Positions 1-8,302 of a DNA stretch of 64,000 nucleotides are shown piece after piece (position 1 is the stretch's first letter; every line of letters begins with the position of its first letter). The DNA is taken from NCBI GenBank assembly GCA_040255585.1, contig JBDZVI010000006.1, forward strand, positions 1-64,000. The letters are read 5' to 3'. A program made the position numbers and the translations under genes. Source of the DNA: JAAYYF01 sp040255585 (lineage in GTDB: Bacteria > Deinococcota > Deinococci > Deinococcales > Trueperaceae). The notes beneath the pieces were generated by a model. That model saw nothing but the letters and a program-made list of their open reading frames with translations, was not told the origin of the DNA and searched no databases.

Positions 1-450
1 GATCTCCAACTGCAGCATGAGGACGGTCGCGGTCGCGGTTGCGAGCGACGCGCCCGCCTCGCCTGCGCCCAGGTCGGCAACGCTCAAGTCGTGGTTCGCT
101 CCGGGTGAGACGACGATGGTGTTCTGCCCGTGCTCGTCAACCTGGATGAACGCCACGCCGCTCGGGCGGGTACTCCGACCGAGGGCGGCGATGTCCACGC
201 CGTCATGCTCAAGGGCCGCCGCGAGCCGCCCGCCGAACGGGTCTGCGCCAACGCTACCCACGAACCGCACGGCGCCGCCGAGCCGAGCGGCGGCCACGGC
301 CTGGTTCGCGCCCTTACCGCCCGGGTGGGTAGCATAATCGGAACCGAGCAGGGTCTCGCCCGGCCTAGGGTGGCGCTCCACGCGCACCACCAGGTCCATG
401 TTCACGCTGCCGACCACGACGATGGTGCCGCCCGAGCCGGGCTCGGTCAT
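1..450 (-). CDS. rbsK: Ribokinase-like sugar kinase, 3' end cut off by the window edge
   Basis: PfkB-family kinase expected to phosphorylate ribose (or a related sugar or nucleoside) in the cytoplasm. The first 150 codons are present and open to the window edge, so the catalytic Asp region and ATP site are missing. What is seen: a family-type start with VVVGSVNMDLVV at residues 11-22, the sugar-binding GGKGANQA motif at residues 44-51, and RPSGVAFI further on. Its ATG overlaps the stop of the upstream LacI-type gene by four bases (ATGA), so the two are translationally coupled. A local repressor plus kinase suggests a sugar-inducible operon; ribose is only the most likely substrate. Confidence 0.85.
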   Translation of the reverse strand, partial: MTEPGSGGTIVVVGSVNMDLVVRVERHPRPGETLLGSDYATHPGGKGANQAVAAARLGGAVRFVGSVGADPFGGRLAAALEHDGVDIAALGRSTRPSGVAFIQVDEHGQNTIVVSPGANHDLSVADLGAGEAGASLATATATVLMLQLEI

Positions 451-1553
451 ACGCCTCGCGCCCTCTCCTCAGTCCGGGTCTGGGCGCGCTGACCGATCGG
501 CTCTTTGCCGGTCGCCTTGCCGACATCCGTGGCTCCCCCCTTGGCGGCCGTGGAGCCGCGCACGACGAGCTCGACGGGCAGCACGACCTGCCGAGCTGCG
601 CGGGCGCGGTCCGACATCCGCTCGACGAGCAGGCGCACCGCGGCGGCACCCATCGCCGCCAGCGGCTGGCGCACGGTCGTCAAAGCCGGACTCACCAGAG
701 CCGCCAGCGGAACGTCGTCGAAGCCGACCACCGAGACGTCGTGCGGCACCCTGACCCCATCGCGCTCGAGCACGCGCATGACGCCGACGGCGACGGCGTC
801 GTTGGCGCAGGCCACCGCGTCGAACCCGCCGCCGCGCAGGCGCCTGACGACCGCGCCTGGCAGCTCGGGGCCGAAGCCGCTCTGGGCCTCCCATACGGGC
901 GTGAGGGGGTCCCACTCGGCAAGGAAGCCTCGACGACGCGCTCTGGCGCTCGTGACGTCCGAGGCCCCGTGCAGCAAGGCCACGCGGCGCACGCCGAGTC
1001 CCTTGAGATGGGCGGCCGCCAACGTGCCGCCCGAGACATGGTCGGAGAACACGGCGTCGCGGTCCGCGACCGGCTGATCGATCGTGACCAGAGGGACGTC
1101 GGGCAGCGACAGCTCGCGCCGCGCCGCGCCGGCCCCGGCGCGCCTAGCGGTGCGCACAGGGCTGAGCCCTCCCTGGTCGTGCGCCGGCACCCAGACGATC
1201 CCGTCGACTCGGAGCGCCGTCAGCCGACCGAGCGCGGCCTGCTCAAGGGCTCTGTCGTTCTCCGTGTCGTGGACCATGACCAGGAAGCCAGCCGCGCGCG
1301 CCGCGGATTCGACGGCATGGAGCAGCGCCGCTACGAACGGGTTGGTAAGGTCGGGCAGCGCCACCCCGAGCACGCCCGTCCGACCAGTGCGAAGCGCGCT
1401 CGCCTGGCCGTTGGGGACGTAGCCGAGCGCCGCGGCGGCGGCCCTGACGCGCGCGCCGACCGCCGGCGTGACCCGCTTGGTGCCACGCAGCACGTGCGAG
1501 ACCGTTGCGACGGACACGCCTGCGGCTTCCGCTACGTCTCGCATACTGGCCAT
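447..1553 (-). CDS. LacI-family transcriptional repressor
   Basis: Sugar-responsive DNA-binding repressor of 368 residues. The N-terminus (MRDVAEAAGVSVATVSHVLRG, residues 4-24) is a textbook LacI helix-turn-helix followed by the hinge helix region. The rest is the periplasmic-binding-protein-like effector domain ending near VELVVRGST. A further 35 or so residues rich in Lys, Arg, Gln and Glu extend past the usual LacI end (about 335 residues). A GGGAGGGG ribosome site precedes the ATG. A palindromic operator lies 33-50 bases upstream, between promoter and start, which implies autoregulation together with the coupled ribokinase gene. The effector cannot be read from sequence. Confidence 0.93.
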   Translation of the reverse strand: MASMRDVAEAAGVSVATVSHVLRGTKRVTPAVGARVRAAAAALGYVPNGQASALRTGRTGVLGVALPDLTNPFVAALLHAVESAARAAGFLVMVHDTENDRALEQAALGRLTALRVDGIVWVPAHDQGGLSPVRTARRAGAGAARRELSLPDVPLVTIDQPVADRDAVFSDHVSGGTLAAAHLKGLGVRRVALLHGASDVTSARARRRGFLAEWDPLTPVWEAQSGFGPELPGAVVRRLRGGGFDAVACANDAVAVGVMRVLERDGVRVPHDVSVVGFDDVPLAALVSPALTTVRQPLAAMGAAAVRLLVERMSDRARAARQVVLPVELVVRGSTAAKGGATDVGKATGKEPIGQRAQTRTEERARGV

Positions 1554-1585
1554 CGGCGCCCCTCCCGGTCACTCGTCGAGCTATG

Positions 1586-1603
1586 TGGTTAAACGTTTTA
1601 CCA
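1586..1603. promoter_or_regulatory. LacI-family operator
   Basis: TGGTTAAACGTTTTACCA is an 18-base pseudopalindrome with a central CG; the half-sites match at 8 of 9 positions. AAACGTTT-type centres with a CpG are typical of LacI/GalR operators. It sits just downstream of the predicted transcription start of the repressor gene, where binding would block transcription. A second, partial match, the 8-base palindrome GGTTAACC, lies at 1729-1736. Confidence 0.85.
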
Positions 1604-1614
1604 ACGTTGAGCAC

Positions 1615-1643
1615 AGTGTAGGGGCGTCACACTCCTCCGTCAA
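1615..1643 (-). promoter_or_regulatory. Promoter of the repressor-ribokinase operon
   Basis: Reading the minus strand, TTGACG (1643-1638) and TACACT (1620-1615) are separated by 17 bases. This is a good sigma-70-type promoter pointing at the repressor gene. The start would be near 1608, a few bases before the operator. Confidence 0.75.
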
Positions 1644-1957
1644 GCGCCCAAGAGGTCGCCGGTGACCGTAGCGCGCGCCGGGGGCAGGCAGTCGCTTCCG
1701 CATGCTGTGTGCCCCAGCTGAGCTTAGTGGTTAACCTTCGGTCGACTTGGCAGTGTCTGGCGAGCAGAGCGTCCACCCGGGTCCGTTGTAAGCGCCCGAC
1801 CGAGTTCGGCAATCAACTCCGGTCGACGAGGACGGTCGGGTGCATGGCAACCGAACGTGGCACCCACAGATTCACCGTTCAGGTCATCGCGCGTGCCCCA
1901 TGATCGGTCCACGCGCGTCAAGAACGAGACATGCGGGCCGCGACCCGGCGCTCCCAG
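1644..1957. other. Intergenic stretch without a recognisable gene
   Basis: It lies between the start of the repressor operon and the end of the acetyltransferase gene, which are transcribed in the same direction. The only item noted is GGTTAACC at 1729-1736, a possible auxiliary half-operator. The short open frames lack ribosome sites and family-like sequence; I see no gene. Confidence 0.5.
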
Positions 1958-2899
1958 CTAGAGCGCCTTCTCGAAGACGAGGTAGCGCTGCGTCACCCGC
2001 ATACCGGCCCGGAGGTACAGCTCGGGCGCGCCGGTGCTGGAAGCGGCGTCGACCGTCAGGGCCACCCGGCGCTTCCCGAGCGCGTAACAGGTCTGGAACG
2101 CGTCGGCGAGGAGAGCGGCCCCAAGCCCCCGGCGGCGCCATTCGGGCACGACGCGCAGGCTCTGCACGTGCCCCGAGCCGCCGGCCGCGCGCGGCACGCG
2201 CGTGATGCTCATGCCCACGATCTCCCCGCCCGCCAGCGCCAAGCGCATCTCGCTCCGCAGACCGCTCACGTGCGCCGACCACTGCTCGAACGTGTTGCCC
2301 GGCCGGCCCCACATGCCGACGGAGCCGAGCTCGAAGGCCTCGTAGGCCGCCGGCTCATCTTCGCCGCCGCGGTAGTCGCGCACGCTCACCCCATCCGGCC
2401 AGGCCGGCGCCGCGGGTGGCGCGGACAGTTCGGTCTCCATGCGGTAGATGGAGCGGACGTTCTCGTAGCCGCGTTCCGCCAGGCTCGCCGCCAACGCTTG
2501 GTCGCCGACCGGCAGGTAGTTGCGGACCGTCACGCGGCCGCCACCGGACAGGCGCACCGCCCGCTCCTCCGCGGCCGCGGCCAGGTAAGCGCTCAGCGCA
2601 TCCGACTCCGCGGCCCCCGGCGCCACGAACGCGTACGTGAGCAGAAGCTCGGCGCGGCTCGGCACCGTGTCGAGCAGCGCGACCGCCTTCCCGCCGGGGC
2701 CCCGCACCATGAGCGAGTTCGCGTCAAGGTCGGCCCCCGCCCAGTCCCCTGCCAGCGTCTCGGCGGTGGTATGGGCGACCCCCTCGTGCGCCAGCTCGTA
2801 AGCGGCCACGACCGCGGCCGCCTCCGCGAGGTCATCGAGGTGCGGCGGGGCAGCGATGTGGCCCGCCGGCGGCATGGCGGCCGGCCGTTCGTTCGTCAT
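1958..2899 (-). CDS. Tandem GNAT-fold acetyltransferase
   Basis: At 313 residues this is about twice a single GNAT domain. The C-terminal half (from about 165) has the clear acetyl-CoA motif A, VQSLRVVPEWRRRGLGAALLADAF, with the R-R-x-G-L-G loop near residues 250-255, followed by LYLRAGMRVTQRYLVFEK. The N-terminal half looks like a degenerate GNAT domain without a readable acetyl-CoA loop, an arrangement also seen in MshD-like proteins. It is the last gene of the minus-strand polyamine-type operon, 67 bases beyond the previous gene. The acceptor is unknown. GNAT membership is near certain; a mycothiol role would be a guess. Confidence 0.85.
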   Translation of the reverse strand: MTNERPAAMPPAGHIAAPPHLDDLAEAAAVVAAYELAHEGVAHTTAETLAGDWAGADLDANSLMVRGPGGKAVALLDTVPSRAELLLTYAFVAPGAAESDALSAYLAAAAEERAVRLSGGGRVTVRNYLPVGDQALAASLAERGYENVRSIYRMETELSAPPAAPAWPDGVSVRDYRGGEDEPAAYEAFELGSVGMWGRPGNTFEQWSAHVSGLRSEMRLALAGGEIVGMSITRVPRAAGGSGHVQSLRVVPEWRRRGLGAALLADAFQTCYALGKRRVALTVDAASSTGAPELYLRAGMRVTQRYLVFEKAL

Positions 2900-2966
2900 G
2901 TCCGTCTACTCCTTAGAGATCTAGGAGAACACCGACCCGCGCTCAGGTCCGCGGTCGCTTGGTCAG

Positions 2967-3779
2967 CTACTCCTCGAACGCGGGGAAGTGCAGGTCGGGG
3001 TTGAACCAGACGATGAAGCTAGCCCAGTCGTCCGTGTAGGCGTCCTCGATGTAGCCGTGGATCAGGCCGTAGACCTCGAAACCGTTGGCGAGCTGGAACG
3101 TGAGGGTAGCGTCGGCGATCTCGCCGGCCACGACCTTCTCGACGTACTCGGCGACGGTGAGCCGCTCGCGGTGGCGGGGATAACCGGGCAACTGCCCGCC
3201 CGCCACGATCCCTTTACGGCCAAGCCGCCTCACGAGCTCCTTGCGGGCGTCGTACAGGGCCCTACCAAGGCCGAGCCCGCGGTAGTCGGGGTGAACGCTG
3301 ATGTCAGCGCCGTAGTACCAAGCGCCGTCTGGGTCATGGTTGGCGTAGGTGCCGCCTGCGATGATGTCGTGGAACACGTGCTCAGGGCGCTGCAGGTCGA
3401 AGTCGATGAGGAAGCCGGACCCGAGCCCGACGACCCGTTCCTCCGGCAGGGGCGTGCCGTCCGGGGCGTCGGCCGCCAGCGCCACGAACTCACCCTCAGG
3501 GAAGCGCTCCTGGTGCTCCAGGAAGTGCTCGCGCGTCATGAGTTCTTGCGCGCCCAGGTTCGGGAAGCACACGCGCTGCAGCTCCTCGAGCGCCGCGGCG
3601 TGCTCCGGCGCCGCCTGGGCGATGCGCACCCGCACCCTGCGGTGGGGCTCGCGCTTCTGCTCGGACCGCCGACCTTCAGCCGGGTGGCTTTCAGCCTGCC
3701 GGCCCTCCGAGTGCCGCCTGTCCGACTGCCGCTCGCCCGACTGCCAGCCCTCGGCCGGCTGGCCCTCCGTCGCGCTCAT
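2967..3779 (-). CDS. GNAT acetyltransferase with repetitive charged N-terminus
   Basis: The start is set at the ATG overlapping the previous stop (ATGA), giving 270 residues; the open frame extends farther upstream but inside the neighbouring gene. Residues 1-45 are a low-complexity stretch rich in Ser, Glu, Gln, Arg and Gly made of short repeats. The GNAT domain has YYGADISVHPDYRGLGLGRALYDARKEL with the R-G-L-G-L-G acetyl-CoA loop. The C-terminal pattern (GQLPGYPRH, TFQLANGFEVYG, IVWFNPD) matches, from memory, the acetyltransferase half of proteins that fuse a GNAT to a carbon-nitrogen hydrolase. Here it stands alone. The substrate is unknown. Confidence 0.85.
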   Translation of the reverse strand: MSATEGQPAEGWQSGERQSDRRHSEGRQAESHPAEGRRSEQKREPHRRVRVRIAQAAPEHAAALEELQRVCFPNLGAQELMTREHFLEHQERFPEGEFVALAADAPDGTPLPEERVVGLGSGFLIDFDLQRPEHVFHDIIAGGTYANHDPDGAWYYGADISVHPDYRGLGLGRALYDARKELVRRLGRKGIVAGGQLPGYPRHRERLTVAEYVEKVVAGEIADATLTFQLANGFEVYGLIHGYIEDAYTDDWASFIVWFNPDLHFPAFEE

Positions 3780-4876
3780 GCCGAAGTCGCCTCGAACGCG
3801 AAGCGTTCGTAGGCGCCCTCGCTCGGCAGGCCCCTGACGGCCCACAGCTCGCGCGTCCGCGGCCGCGTGACCACGCCGCCGCACGTGCCGACGAACTTGG
3901 GCGCGGAGCCCCGGTAGCAGATGGTGCCCGTGTGCCTGGTAACGGCCTGCAGGTCCTCCACGGTCAGTTCGTGGCGGTCGAGGAGCCTGTCGGCATCAGC
4001 CAGGCGCGCCTCGGAACTGGCCTGCGAGCCGGCGTCGCGCGGGCGCTCGAGGGCCTTGGTGCTCGGGTCAAGGTTGTGGTTCGTGTGGGCCACGGCCCAC
4101 TCGCCGAGGCGCACCACGTGGCTGGCCGTCGGCATCGCCTCCACGTTGGCGCCGGCGCCGCTGGCGTCCAGAACGAGGTAGTTGTGTCCGCCGGCCAGGG
4201 GGGCACGCGCGAGGGCGGCGAGCGCTCCTGCGAGGTCCTCGGCCTTGAGCATCTCGCGCACGGCGAACGGCCACGTGACGCCCGGCCGTCCGTCGGCGCT
4301 CATCAGGTTGTTGATCCCCACCGAGAGGCCGGCCTCGTTCATGCCGATCATGGCGAGCGCCCCCGCGGTCGTGAACGCCAGGAAATCCGGAGCGTCCTTC
4401 GGTCTGCCGCGAAGGAGCACGACATGCTCCGTCGAGTCCTCGTGCATGTCCCACGTCTGACCGAACGCCGCCGCTCCGTCCGCCATGCGCGAGCCGGGTA
4501 CGAGGAACGCGGTGCAGTCGTCGACGGCCGCGGTCTCCAGCCCAACTCCGCCTCCGGCGCTCGTGGCCGCCACGGCGTCGATGAAGTCCGTGAAGCCGCC
4601 GACGACGACCAGCTCGGCGAGCGAGAGGTCTGTCGCCTTCGCCATGCCCTCCAGCTCGGTCACGAGGTCGGGCGCGTAGGCGCGGTGCGCGTCGAGGCAG
4701 GCATCCGCCAGCGCGAGGACGTCGCGCCGGCTCAGCTCGCGGCCTGTCCAGGCCGCACCGCCGGCGAGGGCGACGCGCTCGGCCGCGTAAGCGCGGATGG
4801 CGGAGCGGAACGCCTCGCCGTGAATCCGCCCGAAGTCAAATGGCGACCCCTTCAGGTCTAGGGTAGGTACCGACAT
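3776..4876 (-). CDS. C45-family acyltransferase/amidohydrolase (penicillin acyltransferase-like)
   Basis: Member of the acyl-CoA:6-aminopenicillanic acid acyltransferase (peptidase C45) family of N-terminal-nucleophile enzymes. These cut themselves before a Cys that becomes the nucleophile. That Cys is seen as DDCTAF (Cys121), followed by FGQTWDMH, LAMIGMNEAGLSVGINNL and HNYLVLDASG, the usual order. Its 366 residues are normal length. It lies 61 bases after potA and overlaps the next GNAT gene by four bases. Acylation or deacylation of amines such as polyamines would fit the operon, but that is inference. Confidence 0.87.
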   Translation of the reverse strand: MSVPTLDLKGSPFDFGRIHGEAFRSAIRAYAAERVALAGGAAWTGRELSRRDVLALADACLDAHRAYAPDLVTELEGMAKATDLSLAELVVVGGFTDFIDAVAATSAGGGVGLETAAVDDCTAFLVPGSRMADGAAAFGQTWDMHEDSTEHVVLLRGRPKDAPDFLAFTTAGALAMIGMNEAGLSVGINNLMSADGRPGVTWPFAVREMLKAEDLAGALAALARAPLAGGHNYLVLDASGAGANVEAMPTASHVVRLGEWAVAHTNHNLDPSTKALERPRDAGSQASSEARLADADRLLDRHELTVEDLQAVTRHTGTICYRGSAPKFVGTCGGVVTRPRTRELWAVRGLPSEGAYERFAFEATSA

Positions 4877-4937
4877 GGTGCCAACATCATAGGCCCGCTC
4901 GGGCGCGCTCCGAGCCGTGGACAGTCAGTCGTCCCGC

Positions 4938-6065
4938 TCAGGCGAGCACCGAGCCATGCTCGGTCGCCCAGCTGAGGCGGACGGGCGTGCCCTCCGCGAG
5001 CATGCCGTCGAAGCCGTGCAGTTGGTTCTGCACGCGCGCCACGACCGTCACCCCGCCCGCCACCTCGACCTGGTAGCGGGCGTCGGTGCCGAGGTAGGTG
5101 GCGCCTGAGACCCTGCCCGGGAGCGCGGATTGGCCCGGCCGCAGGTCGGGCGGGGCGTCGGCCCCGACGTTCTCGACCATGAGCTTCTCGGGCCGTAGCG
5201 CCAGAGCCACGCCGTCCCCGACGACGATCTCCTGGTCGCGCACAACGCCACGCAGCACGGTGCCGTCTTTCAACTTCACGCTGCCCTCCGAGCCTGACTT
5301 CGCCTCCAGCACGCCGGGAAGGAAGTTCGTCTCGCCGATGAAGTCGGCCACGAAGCGCCCGGAAGGCCGCTCGTAGATGTCCTCCGGTCGGCCGACCTGC
5401 AGGACCTCGCCCATGTTCATGACGGCGATGCGGTCCGCCATGGTGAGCGCCTCCTCCTGGTCGTGGGTGACGAACACGAACGTGATGCCGACCTGCTGCT
5501 GCAGGCGCTTCAGCTCGAACTGCATGGCGCGCCGGAGCTTGAGGTCGAGGGCCCCGAGCGGCTCGTCGAGCAGCAGCACGCTCGGGCGGTTGACGAGCGC
5601 CCTGGCCAACGCCACCCGCTGACGCTGGCCGCCGGAGAGCTGGAGGGGCTTGCGCCGCTCGACGTTGGGGAGGCGCACCATCTCCAGCGCCTCGCCCGCC
5701 CGCGCGCGCGCCTCCGCGGCGGGCACGCGCGCCATGCGCATGCCGAACATGACGTTCTGGAGGACGGTCATGTGCGGGAAGAGGGCGTAGTCCTGGAAGA
5801 CCGTGTTGACGGGCCGGTGGAACGACGGGATGCCCCGCATGGAGCGCCCGCTGATCAGCAACTCGCCTGAGTCGGGCTCCTCGAAGCCGGCGATGACCCG
5901 GAGCGTCGTCGTCTTGCCGCAGCCCGACGGGCCGAGCATCGCGAAGAACTCGCCCTCGCGGATCTCCAGGTCGATGTCGTTCACCGCCCTAACGGAAGCC
6001 TTGGTGCGAGGGTCGATGAACTCCTTGACCAGGTTGCGGATCTGTACAGCTGGCGCCGGCGTCAT
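4938..6065 (-). CDS. potA: PotA-like polyamine ABC transporter ATPase
   Basis: ATP-binding subunit of a spermidine/putrescine-type importer, at the inner face of the membrane. Visible motifs: Walker A GPSGCGKTT (45-53), Q-loop in VFQDYALFPHM, ABC signature LSGGQRQRVALARAL, Walker B VLLLDEPLGALD and H-loop VTHDQEEA. These are followed by a TOBE domain (about 280-375) usual for PotA/MalK-type ATPases. Its 375 residues are normal. It follows the binding-protein gene by 15 bases. No permease subunits (PotB/PotC) are encoded near it, so its membrane partner must lie elsewhere. Substrate class is inferred from overall resemblance and the neighbour. Confidence 0.92.
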   Translation of the reverse strand: MTPAPAVQIRNLVKEFIDPRTKASVRAVNDIDLEIREGEFFAMLGPSGCGKTTTLRVIAGFEEPDSGELLISGRSMRGIPSFHRPVNTVFQDYALFPHMTVLQNVMFGMRMARVPAAEARARAGEALEMVRLPNVERRKPLQLSGGQRQRVALARALVNRPSVLLLDEPLGALDLKLRRAMQFELKRLQQQVGITFVFVTHDQEEALTMADRIAVMNMGEVLQVGRPEDIYERPSGRFVADFIGETNFLPGVLEAKSGSEGSVKLKDGTVLRGVVRDQEIVVGDGVALALRPEKLMVENVGADAPPDLRPGQSALPGRVSGATYLGTDARYQVEVAGGVTVVARVQNQLHGFDGMLAEGTPVRLSWATEHGSVLA

Positions 6066-6080
6066 GGTTCGGCGCTGAGG

Positions 6081-7145
6081 TCAGCGTCCTACGAAGATCT
6101 TGACCATGTCCCAGGCGTCGTTGAGGAGCGGCTCGCGCGCCTCGGACTGTTGGGCGAAGAAGAGGCGCGCCTTCGTCTCGTCGCTCGGGTAGATGGCGGG
6201 GTCCTCGGCAAGGTCCTCGTCGATGAGGCCCTCCTCGAGCGCCACGAGGTTGGGGGTCCCGAAGGCCGTGTAGTTCGAGATATCGGCGGCCACCTGCGGC
6301 CAGAGGACGTAGTCGATGAAGGCCTCGGCGAGGGCCTTGTTGGGGGCGCCCTTGGGGATGGCGAGGCTGTCTACCCAGAAGTTCGTGCCCTCCTCGGGGA
6401 TGACGTAGGCGTACGTGTCGCACTCGCACTCGTCCATGATCTGGAAGATGTCGCCAGAGTACTCGACCACGATGTCGGCCTCGCCGCGGGCCAGGATCTC
6501 CTGGCCGTCGTCCTGGGCGATGTAGATGACGTTGCTGCCGTGGTCGATGAGGAACTGGGCAGCCTCGTCGATGTCGGCGGCGCTCTCGCTGTTGGGGTCC
6601 TTGCCGACCATCAGCAGGCCCATGCCGAGCATGGCCGTGGTGTCCTGCAGCCACGCGACCGGACCGTCGTAGGCGAACAGGTCGGCCCAAGAGGTGATCT
6701 CGCCCACCTTGTCGACGTTGTAGCCGATGCCGACCGTGCCCCACTGGTAGGGGATCGTGTACTCGTTGCCCGGGTCGAACGGCAGGTTCATGAACGTGGC
6801 GTCGAGGTTGCCGAGGTTCGCGAGCTTGCTGTGGTCGACCTTCTCCAGGAGCCCTTCCCGGATCATGGTGGGGACGTTGGCGTTGGTCGGCACGACGATG
6901 TCGTAGCCGGGGTTCCCCTGGCGCAGGCGCACCACCATGTCCTCGTCGGAGCCGTAGGTGTCGTAGATGACGCGCACGCCGCAGGCGGCCTCGAAGTTGG
7001 AGATGGTGTCGTCGGCCACGTAGGTGGCCCAGTTGTAGACGCTCAGGGTCTGGCCAGCGAAGCCGTCAGGGCAGGTCCAGTCCGTCTGGGCGGCCGCGAC
7101 CGAGAAGACGGCGGCGGCGAGGCACGCAACGATGGTTCTACGCAT
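6081..7145 (-). CDS. potD: PotD-like polyamine-binding periplasmic protein
   Basis: Extracellular solute-binding protein for a polyamine-type ABC importer. The start chosen gives MRRTIVACLAAAVFSVAAAQ, a clean signal peptide, preceded at five bases by GGAGG; an upstream in-frame start has no such site. The mature part begins DWTCPDGFAGQTLSVYNWATYVAD, followed by the family pattern NVPTMIREGLLEKVDHSKLANLGNLD. IPYQWGTVGIGYN and ARGEADIVVEYSGD form the ligand cleft region. It is first in its operon, followed by potA, the C45 enzyme and two GNAT genes. The exact ligand (putrescine, spermidine or another cation) cannot be fixed. Confidence 0.9.
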   Translation of the reverse strand: MRRTIVACLAAAVFSVAAAQTDWTCPDGFAGQTLSVYNWATYVADDTISNFEAACGVRVIYDTYGSDEDMVVRLRQGNPGYDIVVPTNANVPTMIREGLLEKVDHSKLANLGNLDATFMNLPFDPGNEYTIPYQWGTVGIGYNVDKVGEITSWADLFAYDGPVAWLQDTTAMLGMGLLMVGKDPNSESAADIDEAAQFLIDHGSNVIYIAQDDGQEILARGEADIVVEYSGDIFQIMDECECDTYAYVIPEEGTNFWVDSLAIPKGAPNKALAEAFIDYVLWPQVAADISNYTAFGTPNLVALEEGLIDEDLAEDPAIYPSDETKARLFFAQQSEAREPLLNDAWDMVKIFVGR

Positions 7146-7297
7146 CAGTCCTCCGACTTGCAAGCAGCGCCGCGCTGGCGCGGCTCCAGTTAGGCGGCAG
7201 GCGCTGGCCCGGAGTCGCTCGAGGCCCCTGCCGAAGCGTTCGTATGGCGAAGGTTAGCACCTGCGGCGACCAGCCGCCATGCCGCCACGGCGGCCCG

Positions 7298-8182
7298 TCA
7301 GCGACCGGAGGAGTTGACGACCCTATCGAGGATCGGGTCGGACAGCACCCGCCTGAGGACGTTGATGAAGTGCGCGTCCGAGCCGACGAAGTAGCGGGTC
7401 CGCATCCGGCGCTCCGTCAGGGCTCGGTACACGGCGTGCGCCACCGCCTCCGGGCGCGTACCGTGCCTTGCGGCGAAGGCGGCCCCGGCCGCGAGGTCCT
7501 TGACGAGCCAACCGTAGTACTCGCGCGCCTTCGGCACCATCTCGTCCATGCGCGCGAGGCCCTCCCCGAGCGACTTCTCCCAGATGGGCGTGGCGATGCG
7601 GCCGGGCTCGACGACGGACACCTTGACCTTGTGGGGGGCGAGCTCGCGCCTGAAGGCGTCGGCGACGGCCTCCAGCGCGAACTTCGACGCCGCGTACGCG
7701 CCGAGGAGCCGCGAGGAGATGAGGCCGGAGACGGAGCCCACGAACACGAGCCGTCCCGGCCGCTCGCGCACGAGCGGGAGGAACGCCTGCGCGACGGCCA
7801 CCTGACCGACGACGTTCACGTCGAGCTGGCGTCTGAGGTCCTCGAGCGGCAGGAACTCCATGGGACCCGCCACCGCTATCCCGGCGTTGTTGACGACACC
7901 GTGGAAGTGGCCCCCGTCGAGCTCGGCGTTCACCCGCTCGGCGGCGGCCGCGACCTGGGCCTCGTCCGTTACGTCGAGGTAGAGGATCCTCAGCGCTCCC
8001 GAGTCGCCGAAGCGCTCATCCGCCTCCTTGCGCAACGACACGCCGTCTTCCTCACGGCGCACGCCCGCGTACACCGTGAACCCGCTTTCGAGCAGGCGAG
8101 AAACCACGGCCCGGCCGATGCCGGTGGAGGCTCCGGTGACGGCCACCACACGCCTGTGGCCGGAGTGACCACCATCTCCCAC
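7298..8182 (-). CDS. Short-chain dehydrogenase/reductase (SDR)
   Basis: Classical SDR oxidoreductase of 294 residues. The NAD(P) loop is TGASTGIG (16-23), the structural motif is VVNNAGIA, the catalytic Ser is in VFVGSVSGL, and the catalytic pair is YAASKFALEA. It has a longer C-terminal part than minimal SDRs, as in many ketone/sterol-type SDRs of bacteria, so the substrate is unknown. The start is GTG, with a TAGGAT box six bases upstream on the same strand (8194-8189), which suggests leaderless transcription. Upstream lies a 400-base structured spacer. Family is certain; function beyond redox is not. Confidence 0.92.
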   Translation of the reverse strand: MGDGGHSGHRRVVAVTGASTGIGRAVVSRLLESGFTVYAGVRREEDGVSLRKEADERFGDSGALRILYLDVTDEAQVAAAAERVNAELDGGHFHGVVNNAGIAVAGPMEFLPLEDLRRQLDVNVVGQVAVAQAFLPLVRERPGRLVFVGSVSGLISSRLLGAYAASKFALEAVADAFRRELAPHKVKVSVVEPGRIATPIWEKSLGEGLARMDEMVPKAREYYGWLVKDLAAGAAFAARHGTRPEAVAHAVYRALTERRMRTRYFVGSDAHFINVLRRVLSDPILDRVVNSSGR

Positions 8183-8188
8183 GTGCGT

Positions 8189-8194
8189 ATCCTA
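8189..8194 (-). promoter_or_regulatory. -10 box of a leaderless promoter for the SDR gene
   Basis: TAGGAT ends six bases before the GTG start codon, too close for a ribosome site. This TANNNT-to-start spacing is what is described for leaderless genes in Deinococcus. No good -35 box is seen. Confidence 0.5.
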
Positions 8195-8217
8195 ACTGTT
8201 GCGTGAGGAACGAGAAC

Positions 8218-8302
8218 GGGCTTCCGGGTCCGTGGCGCCGGGTCCTTCCCGGCACTGCTTCCGAAGAGCGGCACGTATGCCACGTAGACCCGGAAGCTCC
8301 CC
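8218..8302. other. Three-way-junction hairpin in a 400-base gene-free spacer
   Basis: The spacer 8183-8583 holds no gene. Its strongest element is an inverted repeat: 8221-8236 (CTTCCGGGTC then CGTGGC) pairs perfectly with 8279-8284 and 8287-8296. Inside are a second perfect 6-bp hairpin, 8237-8253 (GCCGGG/CCCGGC), and a third at 8256-8273. On the minus strand it ends the fpg-thioesterase transcript and precedes the SDR promoter, so a terminator is one reading. It could also be a small structured RNA. It lacks the conserved cores of SRP RNA, RNase P RNA and tmRNA. The rest of the spacer is GC-rich with short palindromes (GGCACGTGCC, GCCCGGGC). Confidence 0.5.
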
